NCBI RefSeq assembly: GCF_004346225.1
Contig: NZ_SMAJ01000004.1
Span: 1 to 64,000, forward strand
Direction of reading: 5' to 3'
DNA from: Paralcaligenes ureilyticus
GTDB lineage: Bacteria; Pseudomonadota; Gammaproteobacteria; Burkholderiales; Burkholderiaceae_B
DNA: 64,000 nt
Each line of letters opens with the position of its first letter. Within the stretch, counting starts at the first letter, position 1. Shown here piece after piece: positions 26,845-35,518 of the stretch. The position numbers were made by a program, and so were the translations under genes. The notes below the pieces were generated by a model. That model was not told where the DNA came from, did not search any database, and worked only from the letters and a program-made list of their open reading frames with translations.

Positions 26845-26864
26845 TCCTTACCACGAGGTAAGGA
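26845..26864. promoter_or_regulatory. Perfect palindrome TCCTTACC-ACGA-GGTAAGGA, probable AbrB-type operator
   Basis: Eight bases mirror exactly around ACGA directly upstream of the AbrB-type antitoxin start. Autorepression through a palindrome at this place is typical of antitoxins of this fold. Confidence 0.6.
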
Positions 26865-26939
26865 GTTGCCTGTGTCAAATTTATGCGCATACTTGGTGGA
26901 CTCAGCCAGGATCGCTAATCCTGAACCACTACCGCCGGC

Positions 26940-27569
26940 TTACAACCAAGGAGGCGGAATTTCGCGCCACTGGCCGGGCAGCAGCCCATCGAGGCTCCAC
27001 GGCCCGATCTGGATGCGCACCAAGCGCAAGGTGGGCAAATTCACCGCGGCAGTCATGCGCCGCACCTGGCGATTGCGCCCTTCGTAAATAATCAACTCCA
27101 GCCATTGGGTCGGTACACTCTTGCGAAAACGCACAGGAGGGTGGCGCTTCCATAATGGTGGCTCATCAAGCAAGCGGGCTTGGGCGGGCAGCGTGGGGCC
27201 GTCCTTGAGTTCGACGCCGGCACGCAGCTGTTGTAGCTGCTCCTCGGTTGGCTCGCCTTCCACCTGAACCCAATAGGTTTTTGCCATCCGGTATTTGGGT
27301 TGGGTGATGCGTGCCTGCAAACCGCCATCGTTGGTGAGCAGGACCAGGCCTTCGCTGTCGCGATCGAGCCGCCCGGCGGGATAGACATCGGGCACATCGA
27401 CGAAATCCTTGAGCGTGGCCCGGCCCTGGTCGTCGTTGAACTGGGTCAGCACGTCGAAGGGCTTGTTCAGCACCAGCAAGCGGGGTTCGGCGGGGGGCGC
27501 TTTGGCAACGCGGCGCACAGCAGGTCTGCCAAGGCGAGGAGAGAGCGTTGAACGAGACGGGGACGGCAT
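26940..27569 (-). CDS. rluE: 23S rRNA pseudouridine synthase (RluE type)
   Basis: The 209-residue protein is an RsuA/RluB/E-family pseudouridine synthase. The catalytic Asp sits in [34 protein letters not shown] is the substrate loop, and [25 protein letters not shown] is the KRNQVRRM-like motif. It has no N-terminal S4 domain, which fits RluE (E. coli U2457 in 23S rRNA). The ATG at 27569 has AAAGG about 8 bases upstream; ATG 27602 and a longer frame from 27647 are less likely. It stands alone between the AbrB-type gene and a membrane protein gene. Confidence 0.88.
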   Translation of the reverse strand: MPSPSRSTLSPRLGRPAVRRVAKAPPAEPRLLVLNKPFDVLTQFNDDQGRATLKDFVDVPDVYPAGRLDRDSEGLVLLTNDGGLQARITQPKYRMAKTYWVQVEGEPTEEQLQQLRAGVELKDGPTLPAQARLLDEPPLWKRHPPVRFRKSVPTQWLELIIYEGRNRQVRRMTAAVNLPTLRLVRIQIGPWSLDGLLPGQWREIPPPWL

Positions 27570-27797
27570 TCGGTAACCTTTGGTGAATAGGGGGTGAACC
27601 ATCCCTGTAGATTCCGGTCTGACTGGATTTTGCAGAGAAAAATCCACAGTATGGGCCAGGTTTCGCGCCCAATCTCTGTTTCCATTTATGAACGATGGCC
27701 ACCTATGTCTGGCCTAAGTGTAGCGGACCATACTTCGTGTTGATGGAAAACGGAATGGCGCAGCAGCCATAAAACGTGGAAATTAAATGGAGTCGAT

Positions 27798-28556
27798 GTG
27801 AACAATTCAACTGTACGCGCCTTGAGCAAGGTTCCCGAGGTCACTTTGATTTTCTGGGTCATAAAAATTGCCGCCACCACGCTGGGTGAAACGGGCGGCG
27901 ATTCGGTGACTATGTCGATGAATCTTGGGTACCTGGTCGGGACGGCGATCTTTGCGGTCATTTTCCTGGCTGCCGTGGCGGCTCAAATCAATGCAAAGGG
28001 CTTTCATCCGCTACTTTACTGGGTCACGATTATTGCAACGACAACTGTGGGAACCACGTTGGCCGATTTTGCGGACCGTTCCCTTGGAATTGGCTATGCC
28101 GGCGGGTCGTCCTTGTTGTTTATCCTGCTGATAGCGTCACTATTCATCTGGCATCGTTCGCTTGGTACGGTGTCGGTCGATACCGTCAGTTCTCCAAAAG
28201 CAGAGATGTTCTATTGGGTGACAGTCATGTTTTCTCAGACCCTGGGGACTGCGTTAGGTGACTGGACCGCCACCACGGCCGGGCTCGGCTACGGAGGCGG
28301 CGCCGTGGTATTTAGCGCGTTGCTGGCACTGGTGGCCGTGGCGTACTACCGAACAAAGATATCTCGTACTGCTCTGTTCTGGGCGGCGTTTATTCTTACG
28401 CGCCCACTGGGAGCGGTAGTTGGCGATTTTCTTGACAAGCCGCTTAATGCCGGGGGGCTGGCGTTGAGCCGCTATTCCGCTTCGGCTGCCCTGTTTGCAT
28501 TTATGTTGACTTGCATTTTGTTTTTCAAGCAAAGGGCGGCAGAAAAGGCTCATTGA
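27798..28556 (+). CDS. COG4705-like membrane protein with four repeated motifs
   Basis: The 252-residue protein has about eight membrane helices and belongs to the COG4705 group of uncharacterised membrane proteins. Four similar blocks recur: ATTLGETGGD, ATTTVGTTLADF, SQTLGTALGDW and TRPLGAVVGDF, each a T/S-(x)-LG-x3-GD core ahead of a helix. These look like internal duplications of a two-helix unit, possibly lining a channel or binding site. The start is a GTG with GGAG 6 bases upstream. Transport of a small ion or molecule is only an inference. Confidence 0.75.
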   Translation: MNNSTVRALSKVPEVTLIFWVIKIAATTLGETGGDSVTMSMNLGYLVGTAIFAVIFLAAVAAQINAKGFHPLLYWVTIIATTTVGTTLADFADRSLGIGYAGGSSLLFILLIASLFIWHRSLGTVSVDTVSSPKAEMFYWVTVMFSQTLGTALGDWTATTAGLGYGGGAVVFSALLALVAVAYYRTKISRTALFWAAFILTRPLGAVVGDFLDKPLNAGGLALSRYSASAALFAFMLTCILFFKQRAAEKAH

Positions 28557-28642
28557 CGTGCCGCGCCAATTGCCGATTTACTCAAGGTCCGCGAGCCAAA
28601 TGGTTGCCGCTGAATAAATCCCGATCCTGGATTTCTGCCGTT

Positions 28643-30271
28643 TCAGCCCGCTTCGTCCTCGCGTATCATGGCGGCGGCCTTTTCGCCGATCAGGATGGCG
28701 GGCGCGTTGGTGTTGGGGGACACGAGCGACGGCATGATCGAAATGTCGGCCACACGCAGGTTTCGTACGCCTCGCACCCGAAGCCGATCATCCACGACAG
28801 CCTGTGGATCCACGCCCATCCTGCACGTGCCGATCGCATGCCAGGCCGTCTGCCCGGTTTGGCGTATGTATTCGATTAGATCGTCATCGGCGACGACTTC
28901 CGGGCCTGGCCTGGTTTCGCGCTTGATGAACGGCGCAAGGGACGGGCTGGCAGCAATCTTGCGCATGAGCTTGACGGCGCGCTTGTAGGTTTCGACATCG
29001 CCCGGATGGGTCAGGTAATTCACTTTCATGGCTGGGTGGGTCAGGGGATCAGCCTCTTTCATGTGGACACTGCCGCGCGATTCAGGCCGGATCTTGAATG
29101 TCCCAATCGAAAACCCCGAAAACGGATCGATACCTGCCGCCTTGCTGCGTGCCAGCCGGTCCTTGCCGCTGATCAGCGCAAGCTGGATTTTCAGATCAGG
29201 GCTTTCCAGGGAAGGATCGGAACGTGCCAGGGCATGAACCGTAGAGGAGGTGCCGCTTAGCAGCCCCCTGCGCGTGACGAAATATTTGACGCCCTCCCAG
29301 AAGCGCCACACGCGGCTCGTCATGATGTCGTTGATCGTGATCGGCTGGGTGCATTCATAGCTGAAGCGGAATTGCAGATGCTCGCTGAGGTTCTCCCCCA
29401 CCTTCGGGTTCGCTGCGACGACGGGAATGCCGAATTTTGCCAATAGCGCGGGGTCTCCGACTCCGGACAATTCCAGCAGATGCGGAGATTTGATGGTGCC
29501 GCAGGACAGCACCACCTCGCGACGCGCTCTGGCCTGCTTTTTCTGCCCGCCTTGGACGTATTCGACGCCAACCGCCCGCGTTCCGTTAAACAGTACGCGG
29601 GTTGCGGTCGAATTTGTCAATATAGTTAGGTTCGGACGCGACGATGCGGGCCGCAGGTAGGCCGTCGCAGCGCTGCAGCGCCAGCCGTTTCGAATACTTT
29701 GCTGTAGATAGCCCACGCCTTCGAACTTGCGGCCGTTGTAATCGTCGTTCTCGGGAATGCCGGCCTCTATACAGGCCTTGCGATACGCCTCGGAAAGCGG
29801 ATCGGGATCCCAGATGCCGCGGTTGATGATTTTCATGGGGCCGCCGCGGCCGCGGACTGTCGGATCGCCAGGGGGGTAATCCTCCAGCTTTTTGTAAAAA
29901 GGCAGTACGTCTTCGAAGGCCCATCCGCGGTTACCTTGGGCCCGCCAACGGTCGAATTCTTCGGGCTCCCCGCGTACCCAGGCCAGGCCGTTCACCGAGC
30001 CCGATCCACCCAGTACCTTGCCGCGCAGCTGCGAAATCGTCTTGCCGTGCAGTTGTTCTTCCGGCTCGGTGAAGAAGGGCCAAATCAGTTTCTGATTGGG
30101 TAGGATCTTGCCCACGCCCAGTGGTATGTGTATCCAGAGATTCCGGGTGTCCGTCGAACCCGCTTCGATAATCAGGACGCGGCAATCCGGTCGTTCGGAC
30201 AGGCGCGTGGCGAGCACGCAGCCGGAAGATCCGGCACCCACAACGATGTAATCAAATTCCGTAGTATTCAT
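28643..30271 (-). CDS. GMC-family FAD alcohol oxidase/dehydrogenase (choline dehydrogenase-like)
   Basis: The 542-residue protein has the dinucleotide-binding start DYIVVGAGSSGCVLATRLSE, the GMC signature 1 region GKVLGGSGSVNGLAWVRG, signature 2 VLSCGTIKSPHLLELSGVG, and the C-terminal active site TAWHAIGTCRMG with SPNTNAPAILIGEKAA. It oxidises a primary alcohol to an aldehyde using FAD. Starting at ATG 30271 gives the usual family N-terminus; a longer frame from 30517 is a shadow. It lies 79 bases downstream of the MBL protein on the same strand. Confidence 0.93.
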   Translation of the reverse strand: MNTTEFDYIVVGAGSSGCVLATRLSERPDCRVLIIEAGSTDTRNLWIHIPLGVGKILPNQKLIWPFFTEPEEQLHGKTISQLRGKVLGGSGSVNGLAWVRGEPEEFDRWRAQGNRGWAFEDVLPFYKKLEDYPPGDPTVRGRGGPMKIINRGIWDPDPLSEAYRKACIEAGIPENDDYNGRKFEGVGYLQQSIRNGWRCSAATAYLRPASSRPNLTILTNSTATRVLFNGTRAVGVEYVQGGQKKQARARREVVLSCGTIKSPHLLELSGVGDPALLAKFGIPVVAANPKVGENLSEHLQFRFSYECTQPITINDIMTSRVWRFWEGVKYFVTRRGLLSGTSSTVHALARSDPSLESPDLKIQLALISGKDRLARSKAAGIDPFSGFSIGTFKIRPESRGSVHMKEADPLTHPAMKVNYLTHPGDVETYKRAVKLMRKIAASPSLAPFIKRETRPGPEVVADDDLIEYIRQTGQTAWHAIGTCRMGVDPQAVVDDRLRVRGVRNLRVADISIMPSLVSPNTNAPAILIGEKAAAMIREDEAG

Positions 30272-30350
30272 GTGCGAGGGTGTGCGTAAGTTGGGGAATG
30301 GCCTGGGCCCGCGCTGACCACGAACCGCAAGACCGCTGGAATCATGATCG

Positions 30351-31145
30351 TCATGCGCTGTGCAGCGGTTCGGCATCGAGTCGCACGATGCCGTCCACAC
30401 CGGGCACCGCCAGGGGAAACCGCCGCAGAACCAGGGGATCGTGGCCTGGAATGATGAGGTTCTCCGCGCTGGCCAGTTCCCTGAGCCGCGCATAGGCTTC
30501 CAGGCTGTCCGGTACATTGGTCAGGAAGGGGAATGGCCGTCCCTGCTCCATGTTGGCGTAATAGTGGGCGACGTCGGAAGCCAGCACCATGTAGCCGCGC
30601 CGCGTATAGACGCGGACACATTGAATGCCGTCGGTATGGCCGCCCATGTGGTGCACGGAAATACCGGGTGCGATTTCGCGCGCGCCGTCGTGAAAGCGCA
30701 CCCGCCCCGCGAATACGCGGCGCACCATCTGGACCACGTCTCCCTCCTCATAAGGAAGCCGCATGCAGCAATGACACATCGCCCTGCCCGTGGCGTAGGC
30801 CATTTCACGGTCCTGCAGATGAAAGGTCGCGTTCGGGAACAGATGATGATTTCCGGCATGGTCGTGATGCAGGTGCGTCACGATGACGTCGCGGACTTTC
30901 TCGTGGCTGATGCCGAGGGTCTGCAAGGCGCTTTCGGGCGCAAGAAGGAATTCCCGTCCCCTTTTCTTTGCCATCGCCTGGTCAAAGCCGGTATCCACGA
31001 TATACACAATATCAGGCCCCTTGATGGCCCAGAGGAAATAATCCATGGGCATGGGGCCGTCGTCCGCATCGCCGCCAAGAAAATTCTGGCTCGCCCGTCG
31101 CTCGTGATGCGCATAGCGAATTGCGTAGACCTCGTATGGGTGCAT
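30351..31145 (-). CDS. MBL-fold hydrolase, AHL lactonase (AttM/AiiA)-like
   Basis: The 264-residue protein has the di-metal motif THLHHDHAG (91-99), MGGHTDGIQ as the third histidine and SDVAHYYANM with the bridging Asp, then IIPGHDPLV as the last histidine. This set is typical of N-acyl homoserine lactonase-like metallohydrolases. It may open a lactone or hydrolyse a thioester, but the substrate is unknown. The ATG at 31145 has GGAG 7 bases upstream. It precedes the GMC gene in one operon and is divergent from the sulfonate-type ABC operon. Confidence 0.9.
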   Translation of the reverse strand: MHPYEVYAIRYAHHERRASQNFLGGDADDGPMPMDYFLWAIKGPDIVYIVDTGFDQAMAKKRGREFLLAPESALQTLGISHEKVRDVIVTHLHHDHAGNHHLFPNATFHLQDREMAYATGRAMCHCCMRLPYEEGDVVQMVRRVFAGRVRFHDGAREIAPGISVHHMGGHTDGIQCVRVYTRRGYMVLASDVAHYYANMEQGRPFPFLTNVPDSLEAYARLRELASAENLIIPGHDPLVLRRFPLAVPGVDGIVRLDAEPLHSA

Positions 31146-31423
31146 CTTGATCTCCACCTTCGTAATTCATCTAATGATGAAACGAATGATCATCCCGCGC
31201 GGCGAAGGGGCGCAAAGTATATCTGTTATTTGCTTGGTTTCAGGGCCGGCTACTTGCCAATGCTCGGGTGTGGTGGCAGATTAGATAACATTGCGGGTCT
31301 GCGCATCGGCAAGACATTCGAAGAACCCGGCACCTCTTGGCAAGGCAGCCTTGGCGCAACAACAAAGGACTGCCGTCAACGGCAGCAAGAATCACTACAT
31401 GAACACTCAAGGATGGAGGCAAC

Positions 31424-32239
31424 ATGAGAGTAGGGAGTCATCAGGAAGAGGCAAATAGCCGGCACGAGGCGCACGTGTGCATCCGCGATCTGGAGCATCG
31501 TTTTCCCTCCGGTTTGACGGCTGTGAATGATGTGAGCCTGAACGTCGGGGTCGGCGAACTGGTGGTCATCGTCGGGCCGAGCGGCTGTGGCAAGACGACC
31601 ATACTCAATGTGGTTGCCGGCCTGCTGCCCATTCAGAAAGGCGATGTTCTGATCAAAGGAAGTGTGCCGCTGGCGGGCCGCAAGGATACCGCCTACATGT
31701 TTGCCCAGGACGCGCTGCTGCCCTGGCGCACAGTCATGGAGAACGTCGTCTTCGGCGTCGAGGTGCGCGTGGGCAAAAGCAGCATCGATTCGAAAACCAG
31801 GGACAAGGCGCGCACCATCATCGCCAACGTTGGGTTGAAGGGGTTCGAGGATGCCTATCCGCGCCAGCTTTCGCATGGCATGCGGCAACGCGTGGCGTTG
31901 GCTCGAACCTTCATGATGGACAGCCCGTTGCTGCTCATGGACGAACCGTTCGGCGCCCTGGATGCCCACACCAAACTGACGCTCGAACAGGAACTGCTGC
32001 GTTTGTGGGAACAGAGCCGCCGCACAGTCCTTTTCATTACCCACGATCTTGCGGAGGCCATTTTCCTGGCCGACCGCATACTGGTGTGTTCCGCGCGGCC
32101 CGGCCATATCGTATCCGAGATCGAAGTTCCCTTTCCGCGCCCGCGCGACCTCAACGCGTTGCAGCAGTGCGAGGAGTACCACCGGCTTTATCAACGCATA
32201 TGGGTCGATCTCTCCAAGGAAATGGTGAAGCAAGTATGA
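31424..32239 (+). CDS. Nitrate/sulfonate/taurine-type ABC transporter ATPase
   Basis: The 271-residue ATPase has Walker A GPSGCGKTT (51-59), the Q-loop AYMFAQDALLPWRTV, signature LSHGMRQRVALART, Walker B LLLMDEPFGALDA and H-loop FITHDLAEA. This is the SsuB/TauB/NrtD family. A GATGGAGG ribosome site precedes the ATG. Its stop codon overlaps the permease start (ATGA). Its partners are the permease and receptor immediately downstream. Confidence 0.93.
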   Translation: MRVGSHQEEANSRHEAHVCIRDLEHRFPSGLTAVNDVSLNVGVGELVVIVGPSGCGKTTILNVVAGLLPIQKGDVLIKGSVPLAGRKDTAYMFAQDALLPWRTVMENVVFGVEVRVGKSSIDSKTRDKARTIIANVGLKGFEDAYPRQLSHGMRQRVALARTFMMDSPLLLMDEPFGALDAHTKLTLEQELLRLWEQSRRTVLFITHDLAEAIFLADRILVCSARPGHIVSEIEVPFPRPRDLNALQQCEEYHRLYQRIWVDLSKEMVKQV

Positions 32240-33072
32240 ATGACTCTCTTTCACTGAGCCGGGCTGAATCCCCGCCATCGCCCGCAAAGAAGAAATGCTG
32301 CAGGACATTGGGACTCTACGTGGGGCGACTGTGCATTGGCCTCGGGTTTTGCGCACTCTGGTGGGCGCTGGTGTATTTTGGCGTCATTCCGAGGTTTTTC
32401 GTCAGCACGCCAGACGCCGTGGTCCGCTATCTGTGGGACAACCTGGGCGGAGAACTGGTGCCCAACGGCCTGGATACCCTGTCCGCCATGCTGATCGCAT
32501 TTGCCCTGTCGGGCATCACCGGCATCATGGGCGGCTTGCTCCTGGTGGAAGTTCCGCTGCTGCGACGCTTGATCGACCCCTACCTCACGGGGCTCAACAG
32601 CATGCCGCGAATCGCGCTCGCACCCATCTTCATCCTGTGGTTCGGCATCGGCATAGGCTCCAAAGTGGCGCTGGCGTTCTCGCTGGGTTTTTTCATCGTG
32701 CTCAACAGCACAATCGCCGGCGTGAGGAACATCGACCCGGTCCTCATGCGCCTGAGTCATACGCTGGGTTGTTCGGGCATACAGCGGTTCTGGAAGATCA
32801 CGCTTCCCTGGGCTGTGCCCAGTGTGTTCGCGGGGCTGAAACTCGCGCTGATCTATTCCTTTCTGGGTGTGGTCACGAGCGAAATGATCGCCTCGCGCTC
32901 GGGCCTGGGTTATCTGGTCATGTATTACTCCGGCATCTTCCGGATGGATGCAATTCTGGGGATTCTGTTCATCATGGCCCTGGCTGCAATCGCGATCACC
33001 ATGATCGCGGATGCGATAGAAGCAAAACTGGTGGGCAACTGGACCGAACCCCTGACGCGCACCGGCGTTTAA
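32236..33072 (+). CDS. Nitrate/sulfonate/taurine-type ABC transporter permease
   Basis: The 278-residue permease has about six helices, the family's FFVSTPDAVVRYLWDN periplasmic loop and a cytoplasmic EAA-like loop (SHTLGCSGIQRFWKITLPWA). The cytoplasmic N-terminus is charged (SPPSPAKKKCCRT). It starts at an ATG overlapping the ATPase stop. Together with the ATPase and the NMT1-type receptor it forms an importer of the sulfonate, nitrate, taurine or pyrimidine precursor class. Confidence 0.9.
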   Translation: MNDSLSLSRAESPPSPAKKKCCRTLGLYVGRLCIGLGFCALWWALVYFGVIPRFFVSTPDAVVRYLWDNLGGELVPNGLDTLSAMLIAFALSGITGIMGGLLLVEVPLLRRLIDPYLTGLNSMPRIALAPIFILWFGIGIGSKVALAFSLGFFIVLNSTIAGVRNIDPVLMRLSHTLGCSGIQRFWKITLPWAVPSVFAGLKLALIYSFLGVVTSEMIASRSGLGYLVMYYSGIFRMDAILGILFIMALAAIAITMIADAIEAKLVGNWTEPLTRTGV

Positions 33073-33105
33073 CTGAAATCACACCAACCAGGAGACACTA
33101 CAAAC

Positions 33106-34122
33106 ATGGCTCATGCTCTCAAAACCAAGGCCACCTTCACGGTGGCGGCCCTTGCACTGTCGTCGCTCAGCGTTGCAACGCACGCCAAGGAAATCAAGAT
33201 CGGTTATTACGCTGGCGCAGTGATGACGATACCCAGCTGGATCGCCGTAGCCAAAGGGTTCTATGCCGACCAGGGCCTGGAACCCACGCTGATACCTGTT
33301 GCCAGCGGCCCGCTGATGTCATCCAATACCGCCAGCGGTGCGATCGACATCGGCTACAACTCGCCCAGCAATGTAGGCCTTACTCGGGAACAGGGTTTCA
33401 ACCAATCCATCGTGCTGGGCAACATGATCATGCCTATCGTGATCCTGGCGCGCTCTGGCGTGAAAACACCGCATCTAGGCAAGTATCCGGACATTTTCCG
33501 GGATATGAAGGGGCTGAATATCGGATCCTACGGGCGTGGCTCCGATATCGAAAACATCATGCGCGTGATGGTGTCCGATGCCGGCCTCAACCCGGGCAAG
33601 GACGTGACCTGGATTGGCGTGGGCCCTCCGCCCACAGGTCTGCCCGCTTTGCAGACCGGCCGTGTCGATGTCTATGGAACCACGATGCCGGCTTCCGAAG
33701 TAGCCGTCGCCGCCGGTTATGGCAAAATCATCGTGGACATGCGTAAGGGCGAGGGGCCTGGCGACTTCCGCAACTCCGTATACAGCATCCTGCTTGCTTC
33801 GAGCAGCCGGCTGCAGAAAGAGCCGGAACTGTTCAAGAAAGTGATCGAAGCCCACAAACGCGCCTTCTGCTGGCTGAAAGATCCCAAGAATCTGATCGAG
33901 GCCGAGAAGATCATCAAGTCCAAAATGCCCGTCGCCGGGTTGTCGGACAAGCAATACAGTGACTTGGTGAAAAACGCGATCGGTCTCGTGACCGTGAAGT
34001 ACCCGGCTTCAGGATTGCAGGGCTGGAACAATGTCATGGTCAAGGGCGGCATTCTGAAGCAGCCCATTCCCGACAGCGTGGTCTGGGATCAGGCACCCAA
34101 GGAGGACCCGTCATGTAGCTGA
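33106..34122 (+). CDS. ABC transporter substrate-binding protein (NMT1/SsuA type)
   Basis: The 338-residue receptor has a Sec signal peptide (AALALSSLSVATHA, cleavage near residue 27) and the NMT1/THI5-like lobe (IGYYAGAVMTIPSWIAVAKG, then TASGAIDIGYNSPSNVGLTR). Such receptors bind sulfonates, taurine, bicarbonate or pyrimidine precursors. No sulfonate-binding Arg set can be confirmed by eye, so the ligand is open. An AGGAGA site lies before the ATG. It follows the permease by 33 bases. Confidence 0.9.
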   Translation: MAHALKTKATFTVAALALSSLSVATHAKEIKIGYYAGAVMTIPSWIAVAKGFYADQGLEPTLIPVASGPLMSSNTASGAIDIGYNSPSNVGLTREQGFNQSIVLGNMIMPIVILARSGVKTPHLGKYPDIFRDMKGLNIGSYGRGSDIENIMRVMVSDAGLNPGKDVTWIGVGPPPTGLPALQTGRVDVYGTTMPASEVAVAAGYGKIIVDMRKGEGPGDFRNSVYSILLASSSRLQKEPELFKKVIEAHKRAFCWLKDPKNLIEAEKIIKSKMPVAGLSDKQYSDLVKNAIGLVTVKYPASGLQGWNNVMVKGGILKQPIPDSVVWDQAPKEDPSCS

Positions 34123-34202
34123 GTTCTCCCTGCCGGGAATAGTCTATTTTCCTATAGGCCGTGTACACTGGCAGGCCGAACCCGCATCGCCTTGTCCCGA
34201 TC

Positions 34203-35135
34203 ATGTTCAAGTCATCCACCGCGAACTACCTGAATCTGGAACACTTGTTCTGGTTTACCCGGATCGTGGAGGCGGGGGGCCTGCATCGGGCCAGCACCGC
34301 GTTCGTTGTCCCATTGAACATCCTGGAGCAGCGGGTACGAGATCTGGGCCGCGAGCTCGGCGTGGAATTGTTCACGATCAAAGGCAGCACCGAGGTTCTT
34401 ACCGAGGCCGGCACGCGACTCTACGAGCATGCGGTCGATCTGCTGTCTCGAACCCGTACGGCGTGCAACCAGGTCGAGCGGGTTGCACGCAACCCTGCGG
34501 AAATGGCCATCGTCGGCCTTCCCCCTACGCTGGCCCTCTCGCTGACGGCTGCCATGTCGCGCGAATTCCGCAAGGCGCTGCCAACCGCCAAGCTGCGATT
34601 CGTTGAAGGCATGAGCGGGTATATTCGCGAATGGCTGGCTACCGGGCGGATCGATGTCGGGGTGTTGTACGACTCGCCCAACGTGCTGGGAGAAAAGCTC
34701 TGGAAGGAGGCGCTCTATGTTATAGGCGACCCCTCCCTGTTGCCCGAAAACGGCGACTTTCCGTTTACCGGGCTCGGCTCGCTGCCGCTGATCCTGCCCA
34801 GCCCGGCGCACGGCCTGCGCCTGCTCATCAATCGCTATGCCGAACAGCACTCGATGAAGCTGAACGTCATCCTGGAGGCGAGCAGCCTCAACATGACGCT
34901 GGATCTTGTCGCGCAAAAGCTTGGTTGCACCATACTGCCCCACACCGTTCTGTGCGATACGCATCCGGTCTACGCGGGCCTAAGATGCCGGATGCTGACG
35001 AATCCGTCCATTTACCGCGGCATCGTGCTCGCCACGTCCACCAACAAACCTGTATCGCCCGCTATACGCGCCCTGCTCCAGGTGGCACGCGCGGAAATCC
35101 GCCGACTGAATTCGGCAAACCAGCTTTTGTGCTGA
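34203..35135 (+). CDS. LysR-family regulator with an atypical recognition helix
   Basis: The 310-residue protein has LysR order, with helix-turn-helix region about 25-50 reading GGLHRASTAFVVPLNILEQ. The usual SQ-(x)-A-(L/V)-S recognition core is replaced by VPLNILE, while the following VRDLGRELGVELF matches well. The effector domain (SGYIREWLATGRIDVGVLYD, then LPLILPSPAHGLRLLINR) resembles that of the second LysR in this cluster (37325-38302). The start at ATG 34203 is preferred to an upstream in-frame GTG at 34161. It lies just after the ABC operon in the same direction and may regulate it. Confidence 0.85.
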   Translation: MFKSSTANYLNLEHLFWFTRIVEAGGLHRASTAFVVPLNILEQRVRDLGRELGVELFTIKGSTEVLTEAGTRLYEHAVDLLSRTRTACNQVERVARNPAEMAIVGLPPTLALSLTAAMSREFRKALPTAKLRFVEGMSGYIREWLATGRIDVGVLYDSPNVLGEKLWKEALYVIGDPSLLPENGDFPFTGLGSLPLILPSPAHGLRLLINRYAEQHSMKLNVILEASSLNMTLDLVAQKLGCTILPHTVLCDTHPVYAGLRCRMLTNPSIYRGIVLATSTNKPVSPAIRALLQVARAEIRRLNSANQLLC

Positions 35136-35186
35136 TTGCTGTTCAGCCGGCGGGCTTCACAACGCCGGCCGGGTGCCGCTACCGCA

Positions 35187-35507
35187 TCAATCCGGAGCAA
35201 ATGGGTTCGGGTCGGTAATCTGCCGGTAGTCAAAGAACACGCGCCGCCATCTCGTTACCTCCATCGTTTCGTACAGGCCGGCCGGAACGAAAGGATCCGC
35301 ATTCGCAAAAAGCTCGGCCTCTGCCCTGTCTGCAACATTGACGATCAGCAGGCCGCCCTGGACATGCTGGTTCCGGTCGTCGACCTTGCCGCCGGCCGCA
35401 AGAATAATATGCTCGTTGTCTTTGAGCCAGGCAATGCGTCGAGCCCGAAGTTCGTCGCGCTTATGTTCCAGCCCGGGTTTGTCGTTGGCGATGATCAGGA
35501 AATACAA
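35187..35507 (-). CDS. YciI-family small protein
   Basis: The 106-residue protein has the YCII fold: MYFLIIANDKPGLEHKRDEL as the first strand and helix, ERRIAWL-like region RARRIAWLKD, then GGLLIVNVADRAEAELFANADPF, whose DPF is the family hallmark. The Asp-His pair of the family (H near 15, D near 91) is present. Small dimeric ferredoxin-fold enzymes of this type include muconolactone or dehalogenase-like activities. It lies 11 bases after the ThDP enzyme on the same strand, so it is probably co-transcribed and may act on its product. Confidence 0.85.
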   Translation of the reverse strand: MYFLIIANDKPGLEHKRDELRARRIAWLKDNEHIILAAGGKVDDRNQHVQGGLLIVNVADRAEAELFANADPFVPAGLYETMEVTRWRRVFFDYRQITDPNPFAPD

Positions 35508-35518
35508 GGTGCGTCTCC

